64,000 nucleotides of DNA, from positions 4,774,001-4,838,000 of the forward strand of contig NZ_CP009451.1 of assembly GCF_000757825.1 (NCBI RefSeq), in the 5' to 3' direction. Under the pieces are notes generated by a model that made no database searches, was not told the origin of the DNA, and saw only the letters and a program-made list of their open reading frames with translations. Source of the DNA: Cedecea neteri. Lineage in GTDB: Bacteria > Pseudomonadota > Gammaproteobacteria > Enterobacterales > Enterobacteriaceae. This document shows, one piece after another, positions 56,967 through 64,000 of this stretch; position 1 is the first letter of the stretch, and each line of letters starts with the position of its first letter. The position numbers and the translations under genes are program-made.

Positions 56967-58598
56967 ATGACAAATATCACTAAAAAAAGCCTGATTGCAG
57001 CAGGCATTTTAACTGCGCTTATTACCGGCAATGTCGCTATGGCGGCGGACGTCCCGGCCGGTGTGCAATTGGCAGAGAAACAAGATCTGGTTCGTAACAA
57101 CGGCTCAGAACCACAATCTCTTGATCCGCACAAAATCGAAGGCGTGCCAGAGTCAAACATCAGCCGTGACCTGTTTGAAGGTCTGCTGGTAAGCGACCTG
57201 CAGGGCCACCCGTCTCCGGGCGTGGCAGAATCATGGGATAACAAAGACTTTAAAGTCTGGACTTTCCATCTGCGTAAAGACGCCAAATGGTCCAACGGCG
57301 ACCCTGTGACCGCACAGGACTTCGTATACAGCTGGCAGCGCCTGGCTGACCCGAAAACCGCTTCGCCTTACTCCAGCTATCTGCAGTACGGCCACCTTGC
57401 GAATATCGACGATATTATTGGCGGTAAGAAGCCGACCAGCGATCTGGGCGTGAAAGCCATCGATGACCACACTCTGGAAGTCACGCTGAGCGAGCCGGTT
57501 CCTTACTTCTATAAGCTGCTGGTTCACCCATCCGTATCTCCAGTGCCGAAAGCCACCGTTGAGAAATTCGGCGACAAGTGGACCCAGCCTGCTAACATCG
57601 TGACCAACGGTGCATACAAATTAAAAGATTGGGTGGTGAACGAACGTATCGTTCTGGTGCGTAACACCAACTACTGGAATAACGCCAAAACCGTGATTAA
57701 CCAGGTCACCTACCTGCCAATCTCTTCTGAAGTAACAGACGTAAACCGCTACCGCAGCGGTGAAATCGACATGACGTACAACAACCTGCCGATTGAGCTG
57801 TTCCAGAAACTGAAAAAAGAAATCCCAACTGAAGTTCACGCCGATCCGTACCTGTGCACCTACTACTACGAGATCAACAACCAGAAAGCACCGTTTACCG
57901 ATCCTCGCGTACGTGCTGCTCTGAAGCTGGGCCTGGATCGTGACATCATCGTGAACAAAGTGAAAAACCAGGGCGATCTGCCTGCTTATGGTTACACCCC
58001 ACCTTACACCGATGGCGCGAAACTGACCCCGCCAGAGTGGTTCACCTGGTCTCAGGACAAACGTAACGAAGAAGCCAAAAAACTGCTGGCCGAAGCGGGT
58101 TACACCAAAGACAAGCCGCTGACCTTCAACCTGCTGTACAACACCTCAGATCTGCACAAGAAGCTGGCTATCGCCGTGGCGTCTATCTGGCAGAAAAACC
58201 TGGGTGTGAACGTCAAGCTGGAAAACCAGGAGTGGAAAACCTTCCTGGATACCCGTCATCAGGGTACCTTCGACGTGGCGCGTGCTGGCTGGTGTGCGGA
58301 CTACAACGAACCGACTTCCTTCCTGAACACCATGCTGTCCGACAGCTCTAACAACACCGCGCACTATAAGAGCCCGGCGTTCGATAAAATCATTGCCGAC
58401 ACCCTGAAAGTGACCGATGAAGCACAGCGTACCGCGCTGTATGAGAAAGCTGAGCAACAGCTTGATAAAGACTCAGCCATCGTGCCGGTTTACTACTACG
58501 TTAACGCCCGTCTGGTTAAGCCGTGGGTGGGTGGTTACACCGGTAAAGACCCGATGGATAATGTCTACGTACGTGACTTGTACATTATCAAACATTAA
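56967..58598 (+). CDS. oppA: Periplasmic oligopeptide-binding protein OppA
   Basis: A 543-residue family 5 solute-binding protein. Signal peptide about residues 1-26 ending '...AMAADV'. It binds peptides of two to five residues almost regardless of side chain and passes them to OppBC. The segment 'NNGSEPQSLDPHKIEGVPE' is the family start, and the end 'DPMDNVYVRDLYIIKH' matches E. coli. ATG 56967 is preferred over far-upstream in-frame ATGs that lack homology. It leads oppABCDF. Confidence 0.98.
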   Translation: MTNITKKSLIAAGILTALITGNVAMAADVPAGVQLAEKQDLVRNNGSEPQSLDPHKIEGVPESNISRDLFEGLLVSDLQGHPSPGVAESWDNKDFKVWTFHLRKDAKWSNGDPVTAQDFVYSWQRLADPKTASPYSSYLQYGHLANIDDIIGGKKPTSDLGVKAIDDHTLEVTLSEPVPYFYKLLVHPSVSPVPKATVEKFGDKWTQPANIVTNGAYKLKDWVVNERIVLVRNTNYWNNAKTVINQVTYLPISSEVTDVNRYRSGEIDMTYNNLPIELFQKLKKEIPTEVHADPYLCTYYYEINNQKAPFTDPRVRAALKLGLDRDIIVNKVKNQGDLPAYGYTPPYTDGAKLTPPEWFTWSQDKRNEEAKKLLAEAGYTKDKPLTFNLLYNTSDLHKKLAIAVASIWQKNLGVNVKLENQEWKTFLDTRHQGTFDVARAGWCADYNEPTSFLNTMLSDSSNNTAHYKSPAFDKIIADTLKVTDEAQRTALYEKAEQQLDKDSAIVPVYYYVNARLVKPWVGGYTGKDPMDNVYVRDLYIIKH

Positions 58599-58707
58599 TG
58601 GCAATTCGTGGGGCAGGGCTCACCGGCTTTTGGCCAGTGGCTAAGTTCTGCCCCATCGTGTCTTATTTACATCGCACTGCAAAGGCACAGGCCAGAAGGT
58701 ACGGGCA

Positions 58708-59628
58708 ATGTTGAAATTTATTCTACGTCGTTGTCTGGAAGCAATTCCGACACTCTTTATTCTTATAACGATCTCCTTCTTTATGATGCGTCTCGCACCG
58801 GGGAGCCCTTTTACCGGCGAACGTACGCTGCCGCCAGAAGTAATGGCGAACATCGAAGCGAAGTATCACCTGAACGATCCGATAACCACCCAATACTTCA
58901 GCTATTTAAAACAGCTGGCGCACGGGGATTTTGGCCCGTCATTTAAATACAAAGACTATTCAGTCAATGACCTGGTTGCTTCAAGCTTCCCGGTTTCCGC
59001 TAAATTAGGCGCAGCCGCCTTCATCTTTGCCATTGTGCTGGGCGTAACGGCGGGCGTGGTTGCGGCGCTGAATCAAAACACGAAATGGGATTACACGGTA
59101 ATGGGCTTTGCCATGACGGGGGTGGTCATTCCCAGCTTCGTGGTGGCTCCGTTGCTGGTTCTGGTCTTCGCGATTACCCTCAAATGGCTGCCCGGTGGCG
59201 GCTGGAACGGGGGCGCGCCGAAGTACATGATACTGCCGATGATCGCGCTGTCTCTGGCTTACATTGCCAGCATCGCGCGTATTACCCGCGGTTCAATGAT
59301 TGAAGTCCTGCACTCTAACTTTATCCGCACCGCGCGCGCTAAAGGCCTGCCGATGCGTCGTATTGTGCTGCGTCATGCCCTGAAGCCTGCACTGCTGCCG
59401 GTACTGTCGTACCTCGGGCCTGCATTCGTTGGGATCATCACTGGCTCCATGGTTATTGAAACGATTTATGGCTTGCCGGGTATCGGACAGCTGTTTGTTA
59501 ACGGGGCGCTGAACCGTGACTATTCACTGGTTCTCAGCCTGACCATTCTGGTCGGTGCGCTGACGATTCTGTTCAACGCGGTGGTCGACGTGCTGTATGC
59601 CGTCATCGACCCGAAAATCCGTTACTAA
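58708..59628 (+). CDS. oppB: Oligopeptide permease membrane subunit OppB
   Basis: A 306-residue inner-membrane permease with six helices. The EAA loop that contacts the ATPases is in 'NFIRTARAKGLPMRRIVLRHAL'-type sequence (residues about 205-226). It pairs with OppC to form the channel. It begins 109 bases after oppA; that gap has no strong hairpin, though oppA is usually more highly expressed in relatives. Confidence 0.97.
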   Translation: MLKFILRRCLEAIPTLFILITISFFMMRLAPGSPFTGERTLPPEVMANIEAKYHLNDPITTQYFSYLKQLAHGDFGPSFKYKDYSVNDLVASSFPVSAKLGAAAFIFAIVLGVTAGVVAALNQNTKWDYTVMGFAMTGVVIPSFVVAPLLVLVFAITLKWLPGGGWNGGAPKYMILPMIALSLAYIASIARITRGSMIEVLHSNFIRTARAKGLPMRRIVLRHALKPALLPVLSYLGPAFVGIITGSMVIETIYGLPGIGQLFVNGALNRDYSLVLSLTILVGALTILFNAVVDVLYAVIDPKIRY

Positions 59629-59643
59629 GCTGGAGTGGCCATA

Positions 59644-60549
59644 ATGTTGACTAAGAAAAACAGCGAGGCGCTGGAAAACTTCAGTGAAAAACTGGAAGTT
59701 GAAGGCCGTAGCCTTTGGCAGGATGCGCGTCGCCGTTTTATCCATAACCGCGCGGCGATCACCAGCCTGTTCGTACTGACGGTGATTGCTTTGTTCGTGG
59801 CGTTTGCGCCGGTCCTGTCGCAGTTTAGCTACTTTGATACCGACTGGGGCATGATGTCGGCCGCACCCGATCTGGCGTCCGGGCACTACTTCGGTACTGA
59901 CTCTTCGGGCCGTGATTTGCTGGTGCGCGTGGCTATCGGGGGGCGTATCTCCCTGATGGTCGGTATTTCTGCTGCGCTGGTTGCGGTAATCGTTGGGACG
60001 CTTTACGGCTGCCTGGCCGGTTATCTCGGCGGTAAAATCGACTCCGTCATGATGCGCCTGCTGGAGATCCTGAACTCCTTCCCGTTCATGTTCTTCGTGA
60101 TTCTGCTGGTGACTTTCTTCGGGCAAAACATCCTGCTTATCTTCGTGGCTATCGGTATGGTGTCCTGGCTGGATATGGCGCGTATCGTGCGCGGCCAGAC
60201 CCTGAGCCTGAAACGCAAAGAGTTTATCGAAGCGGCTCACGTGGGCGGTGTTTCTACGATTAACATCGTTCTGCGTCACATCGTGCCGAACGTACTGGGC
60301 GTGGTGGTGGTTTACGCCTCGCTGCTGGTACCGAGCATGATCCTGTTCGAATCTTTCCTGAGCTTCCTGGGCCTCGGCACGCAGGAGCCTTTGAGCAGCT
60401 GGGGCGCATTGCTGAGTGATGGTGCGAACTCCATGGAGGTATCACCGTGGCTGCTGCTGTTCCCGGCAGGCTTCCTGGTGATTACGCTGTTCTGTTTTAA
60501 CTTTATCGGCGATGGCCTGCGTGATGCCCTCGACCCGAAAGATCGTTAA
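59644..60549 (+). CDS. oppC: Oligopeptide permease membrane subunit OppC
   Basis: A 301-residue permease with six helices, a long N-terminal cytoplasmic region and the EAA loop 'EFIEAAHVGGVSTINIVLRH'. ATG 59644 has GGAG eight bases upstream and aligns with E. coli; a GTG at 59635 overlaps that ribosome-binding site. It lies 15 bases after oppB. Confidence 0.97.
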   Translation: MLTKKNSEALENFSEKLEVEGRSLWQDARRRFIHNRAAITSLFVLTVIALFVAFAPVLSQFSYFDTDWGMMSAAPDLASGHYFGTDSSGRDLLVRVAIGGRISLMVGISAALVAVIVGTLYGCLAGYLGGKIDSVMMRLLEILNSFPFMFFVILLVTFFGQNILLIFVAIGMVSWLDMARIVRGQTLSLKRKEFIEAAHVGGVSTINIVLRHIVPNVLGVVVVYASLLVPSMILFESFLSFLGLGTQEPLSSWGALLSDGANSMEVSPWLLLFPAGFLVITLFCFNFIGDGLRDALDPKDR

Positions 60550-60560
60550 GGAGTCGCTCC

Positions 60561-61574
60561 ATGAGTACGATTGAAACCTCTCCGGTGGCCGCTCCACTGA
60601 GCAAATCTGAGGCATTGCTTGACGTTAAAGATCTGCGCGTGACCTTTGGCACGCCAGACGGTGACGTCACGGCGGTAAACGACCTCAACTTTAGCCTGCG
60701 TGCGGGTGAAACCCTCGGTATCGTGGGTGAGTCCGGCTCCGGCAAGTCGCAGACTGCCTTTGCCCTGATGGGCCTGCTGGCGGCCAACGGTCGCATTGGC
60801 GGCTCCGCTAAATTCAACGGCAAAGAGATCCTGAACCTGCCGGAATCGCAGCTTAACCGCCTGCGTGCCGAGCAGATCTCGATGATTTTCCAGGATCCAA
60901 TGACCTCGCTGAACCCGTACATGCGCGTGGGCGAGCAGCTGATGGAAGTGCTGATGCTGCACAAGAAACTCGGTAAAGCGGAAGCGTTTGAAGAGTCTGT
61001 GCGGATGCTGGATGCGGTAAAAATGCCGGAAGCGCGTAAGCGTATGCGCATGTTCCCGCATGAATTCTCCGGCGGGATGCGTCAGCGCGTGATGATTGCG
61101 ATGGCGCTGCTGTGCCGGCCAAAACTGCTGATTGCTGACGAACCTACCACGGCGCTGGACGTTACCGTTCAGGCGCAGATCATGACGCTGCTGAACGAGC
61201 TGAAGCGCGAGTTCAACACGGCGATCATTATGATCACCCATGACCTGGGCGTGGTGGCCGGTATCTGCGACAAAGTGCTGGTGATGTATGCCGGGCGTAC
61301 AATGGAATACGGCAACGCGCGTGACGTGTTCTACAAGCCGGTTCACCCGTACTCCATTGGCCTGCTGAACGCGGTGCCGCGCCTGGATGCGGAAGGTGAG
61401 GCTCTGCTCACCATCCCGGGTAACCCACCGAACCTGCTGCGTTTGCCGCAGGGATGTCCGTTCCAGCCTCGCTGCCAGTTTGCGATGGAAGCGTGTAATA
61501 GTGCTCCGCCACTGGAGCAGTTTGGTGATGGCCGCCTGCGTGCCTGCTTTAGACCGGTGGAGGAATTAGCATGA
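60561..61574 (+). CDS. oppD: Oligopeptide permease ATPase OppD
   Basis: A 337-residue ABC ATPase. Walker A 'GESGSGKS' near residue 58, signature region 'FSGGMRQRVMIA', Walker B 'LLIADEPTTALD', and the C-terminal oligopeptide-transporter extension with four cysteines ('GCPFQPRCQFAMEAC'), the site of an iron-sulfur cluster in some relatives. Its stop overlaps the oppF start by four bases. Confidence 0.97.
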   Translation: MSTIETSPVAAPLSKSEALLDVKDLRVTFGTPDGDVTAVNDLNFSLRAGETLGIVGESGSGKSQTAFALMGLLAANGRIGGSAKFNGKEILNLPESQLNRLRAEQISMIFQDPMTSLNPYMRVGEQLMEVLMLHKKLGKAEAFEESVRMLDAVKMPEARKRMRMFPHEFSGGMRQRVMIAMALLCRPKLLIADEPTTALDVTVQAQIMTLLNELKREFNTAIIMITHDLGVVAGICDKVLVMYAGRTMEYGNARDVFYKPVHPYSIGLLNAVPRLDAEGEALLTIPGNPPNLLRLPQGCPFQPRCQFAMEACNSAPPLEQFGDGRLRACFRPVEELA

Positions 61575-62575
61575 GCACCGTTGCAGAAGAGAGAAAAGTT
61601 CTGTTAGAAATCGCTGACCTGAAGGTGCACTTTGACATCAAAGACGGTAAGCAATGGTTCTGGCAGCCTTCAAAAACGCTGAAAGCCGTTGATGGCGTTA
61701 CGCTTCGCCTGTACGAAGGGGAGACCCTCGGCGTGGTGGGCGAGTCCGGCTGTGGCAAGTCGACGTTTGCCCGCGCCATCATTGGCCTGGTGAAAGCGAC
61801 CGAGGGGCGCGTGGCCTGGCTTGGCAAAGATCTTCTGGGCATGAAGCCGGAAGAGTGGCGCAACGTGCGGAGCGACATTCAGATGATTTTCCAGGATCCT
61901 CTGGCCTCGCTGAACCCGCGCATGAACATCGGCGACATTATTGCCGAGCCGCTGCTGACCTATCATCCAAAAATGCCTAAGCAGGAAGTTCGCGACCGCG
62001 TGAAGGCTATGATGATGAAAGTGGGTCTGCTGCCAAACCTGGTTAACCGCTACCCGCATGAGTTTTCCGGCGGCCAGTGTCAGCGTATCGGTATTGCGCG
62101 GGCGCTGATCCTGGAGCCTAAACTCATTATCTGTGATGAGCCGGTCTCCGCGCTGGACGTTTCCATCCAGGCACAGGTGGTTAACCTGCTGCAGAAGCTG
62201 CAGCGTGAAATGGGGCTGTCGCTTATCTTCATCGCCCACGATCTCGCGGTGGTAAAGCACATCTCCGATCGTGTTCTGGTCATGTACCTGGGCCATGCGG
62301 TAGAACTCGGCACCTATGACGAGGTTTATCACAACCCGCTGCATCCTTACACCAAAGCGCTGATGTCAGCGGTACCGATTCCCGATCCGGATCTGGAAAA
62401 AAATAAAACCATCCAGCTGCTGGAAGGGGAGCTACCGTCGCCAATTAACCCGCCGTCAGGCTGCGTGTTCCGCACCCGCTGCCCGATTGCAGGCCCGGAA
62501 TGCGCCAAAACGCGTCCGGTACTGGAAGGCAGTTTCCGCCATGCGGTTTCCTGTCTGAAGGTCGACCCGCTATAA
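61571..62575 (+). CDS. oppF: Oligopeptide permease ATPase OppF
   Basis: A 334-residue ABC ATPase paired with OppD. Walker A 'GESGCGKST', signature 'FSGGQCQRIGIA', Walker B 'LIICDEPVSALD', and a C-terminal cysteine motif ('GCVFRTRCPIAGPEC'). It ends the operon, followed by a terminator. Confidence 0.97.
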   Translation: MSTVAEERKVLLEIADLKVHFDIKDGKQWFWQPSKTLKAVDGVTLRLYEGETLGVVGESGCGKSTFARAIIGLVKATEGRVAWLGKDLLGMKPEEWRNVRSDIQMIFQDPLASLNPRMNIGDIIAEPLLTYHPKMPKQEVRDRVKAMMMKVGLLPNLVNRYPHEFSGGQCQRIGIARALILEPKLIICDEPVSALDVSIQAQVVNLLQKLQREMGLSLIFIAHDLAVVKHISDRVLVMYLGHAVELGTYDEVYHNPLHPYTKALMSAVPIPDPDLEKNKTIQLLEGELPSPINPPSGCVFRTRCPIAGPECAKTRPVLEGSFRHAVSCLKVDPL

Positions 62576-62584
62576 TCTCGCCAG

Positions 62585-62612
62585 GGGCCAGCACCGAGCT
62601 GGCCCTTTCTTT
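62585..62612 (+). terminator. Terminator of the opp operon
   Basis: GGGCCAGC-ACCGA-GCTGGCCC followed by TTTCTTT lies ten bases after the oppF stop codon. Confidence 0.88.
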
Positions 62613-62626
62613 ATGCGAGGATTGCT

Positions 62627-63472
62627 GTGTCAGGGAACATCTCTTCACTTCGAGCGCTGCTTTACCGCTTTCTGTTTGATCAAAATACCCGTTCCGGGCG
62701 CCGGTTTGAGGCGTTTTGCGGCCTGCTGGCGTTGCTCAGCGTTGCCGTTGTATTTACCGAATCAAGCGTAGGGAACGACCCGAGGCTCACGTTCGGCGAA
62801 TGGCAGCTCTTTATCTGGCTGGAAATCATCTTCACGCTGCTGTTCACCTGCGAATACCTGCTGCGAGTGTTGACCTGGCCTAAACCTGTCCGCTATGTGT
62901 TCAGCTTCTGGGGCATTATTGACCTGGCAACCATGCTGCCGCTGTATGTGCTGTGGCTGTGGCCCGAATTTGCTATCCATTACTATTTTGCCTGGCGAGC
63001 CATGCGAGCCATTCGCGTGCTGCGCATACTGAAGCTTCTGCGCTATATGCCGGCGCTCAAAAGCCTCTGGCGCAGCCTGCTTAACGCCAGCAACCAGCTG
63101 ATCCTGTTCTACTCGTTTATTGCCATTGTGATGGTCGCGGCGGGCGCGCTGATGTACGGCATAGAAGGGAAGGCTAACGGCTTTACCAGCCTGGGCGTCG
63201 CGGTCTACTGGGCGGTAGTCACGGTGACAACCGTCGGCTACGGCGATATTGTGCCGCATACCGCGCTGGGCCGCTTCGTTGCCTCGCTGCTGATTTTGAT
63301 TGGTTATTCGGTGATAGCTATCCCTACCGGGATTTTAACGGCTCAAATGTCACAGGATATGCAAAGAAGAAGATCGGTGAGAGAGTGTGTACGGTGTCAT
63401 CAACAGGATCATGCCGCTAACGCGCACTACTGCAAAACGTGTGGGGAGCATTTACCGCCGAATGAGAAATAA
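62627..63472 (+). CDS. Six-helix voltage-gated-type potassium channel with zinc-ribbon-like tail
   Basis: A 281-residue channel with six membrane helices. S4 carries spaced arginines ('AMRAIRVLRILKLLRYMP'), and the selectivity filter is 'TVTTVGYGDIV'. After the last helix the cytoplasmic tail has 'CVRCHQQDHAANAHYCKTCG', a Cys-x2-Cys ... Cys-x2-Cys zinc-ribbon-like pattern; there is no RCK/TrkA domain such as E. coli Kch has. It starts at GTG 62627 after GAGGATTGCT. It lies between oppF and yciU, where E. coli K-12 has no gene. Physiological role unknown. Confidence 0.92.
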   Translation: MSGNISSLRALLYRFLFDQNTRSGRRFEAFCGLLALLSVAVVFTESSVGNDPRLTFGEWQLFIWLEIIFTLLFTCEYLLRVLTWPKPVRYVFSFWGIIDLATMLPLYVLWLWPEFAIHYYFAWRAMRAIRVLRILKLLRYMPALKSLWRSLLNASNQLILFYSFIAIVMVAAGALMYGIEGKANGFTSLGVAVYWAVVTVTTVGYGDIVPHTALGRFVASLLILIGYSVIAIPTGILTAQMSQDMQRRRSVRECVRCHQQDHAANAHYCKTCGEHLPPNEK

Positions 63473-63474
63473 TA

Positions 63475-63494
63475 ACGCGGCCAGAAGGCCGCGT
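63475..63494. repeat. Inverted repeat, first copy
   Basis: ACGCGGCC-AGAA-GGCCGCGT, a perfect 8-base stem, begins three bases after the channel gene's stop codon. An extended copy lies at 63621-63646. It may act as a processing or termination hairpin, but no T run follows. Confidence 0.8.
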
Positions 63495-63579
63495 GAGGCT
63501 GCTGATAAAGTTCATTGCTCTAAAAAAGTCCGAGCCCAGGTCTAACAAAAACAATGAATAATGTTCTCTGGTTTGCCCC

Positions 63580-63612
63580 AAACAGTCGAAAACCACGTTT
63601 TTCGGCTGTTTG
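63580..63612. terminator. Imperfect hairpin between channel gene and yciU
   Basis: AAACAGTCGAAAA and TTTTTCGGCTGTTT form a long imperfect stem around a short loop, with T-rich flanks on both strands. It could terminate either converging transcript. Confidence 0.5.
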
Positions 63613-63620
63613 TCATCAAT

Positions 63621-63646
63621 CTGACGCGGCCAGAAGGCCGCGTCAG
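63621..63646. repeat. Inverted repeat, second extended copy
   Basis: CTGACGCGGCC-AGAA-GGCCGCGTCAG contains the whole 63475-63494 palindrome, loop included, with the stem extended by three base pairs. On the minus strand it lies 15 bases past the yciU stop codon. Confidence 0.8.
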
Positions 63647-63661
63647 ATTATTGCTTCAGTA

Positions 63662-64000
<339 letters not shown>

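Overview
The window is a chromosomal segment of an enterobacterium of the Enterobacteriaceae. Most of it follows the Escherichia coli gene order from ychF to yciU: ychF-pth-ychH-dauA-prs-ispE-lolB-hemA-prfA-prmC-sirB2-sirB1-kdsA-chaA-chaC-ychN-ychP-narLXK-narGHJI-tRNA-Tyr-purU-ychJ-rssAB-galU-hns-tdk-adhE-ychE-oppABCDF-yciU. Protein lengths are mostly within a few residues of those I recall for E. coli. Genus cannot be fixed by eye; something near Enterobacter, Kosakonia, Cedecea or Lelliottia fits. Four blocks depart from the core: a type III secretion fringe (1-4130), a merR/lysR/SDR/tautomerase block (6620-9690), an arsenic/fluoride block between narI and the tRNA-Tyr pair (37640-43260), and ugd placed directly after galU.

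Positions 1-4130 look like the end of a SPI-1/Ysa-type locus: the 3' part of a proline- and glutamate-rich protein with an internal repeat, a small acyl carrier protein in the iacP/acpY position, an unrecognised Ser/Thr/Pro-linker protein, a LuxR-type regulator with a degenerate receiver, and on the other strand an AT-rich NleH/OspG-like effector kinase. The conserved backbone starts at ychF.

The centre covers translation and precursor supply (pth, prs, ispE, lolB, hemA-prfA-prmC, kdsA), ion and glutathione turnover (chaA, chaC; no chaB was found), then the anaerobic nitrate system: NarX-NarL signalling, the NarK transporter and the NarGHJI reductase, with perfect FNR sites upstream of both narK and narG.

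The arsenic/fluoride block has arsR, arsB and arsC on the plus strand, with two nearly identical 19-bp operator-like sequences in front of arsR and arsB. It is followed by a fluoride riboswitch and crcB. Facing these, a minus-strand run encodes a small ECF-type sigma factor with a cysteine/histidine tail, ArsD and ArsA. ArsD lacks the equivalent of Cys18 and ArsA lacks the equivalent of Cys172, while the other metal-binding cysteines are kept in both. This sigma-arsD-arsA unit, with matched loss of the third thiol in donor and acceptor, is the most unusual thing in the window. It lies beside the 3' ends of two tRNA-Tyr genes flanked by partial tRNA-end repeats.

The right part carries stress and envelope genes (rssAB, galU, ugd, hns), tdk, adhE, ychE and the oligopeptide permease oppABCDF. 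A small membrane-like reading frame without a normal start codon lies antisense in the oppA leader. A voltage-gated-type potassium channel with a C-terminal zinc-ribbon-like tail sits between oppF and yciU.
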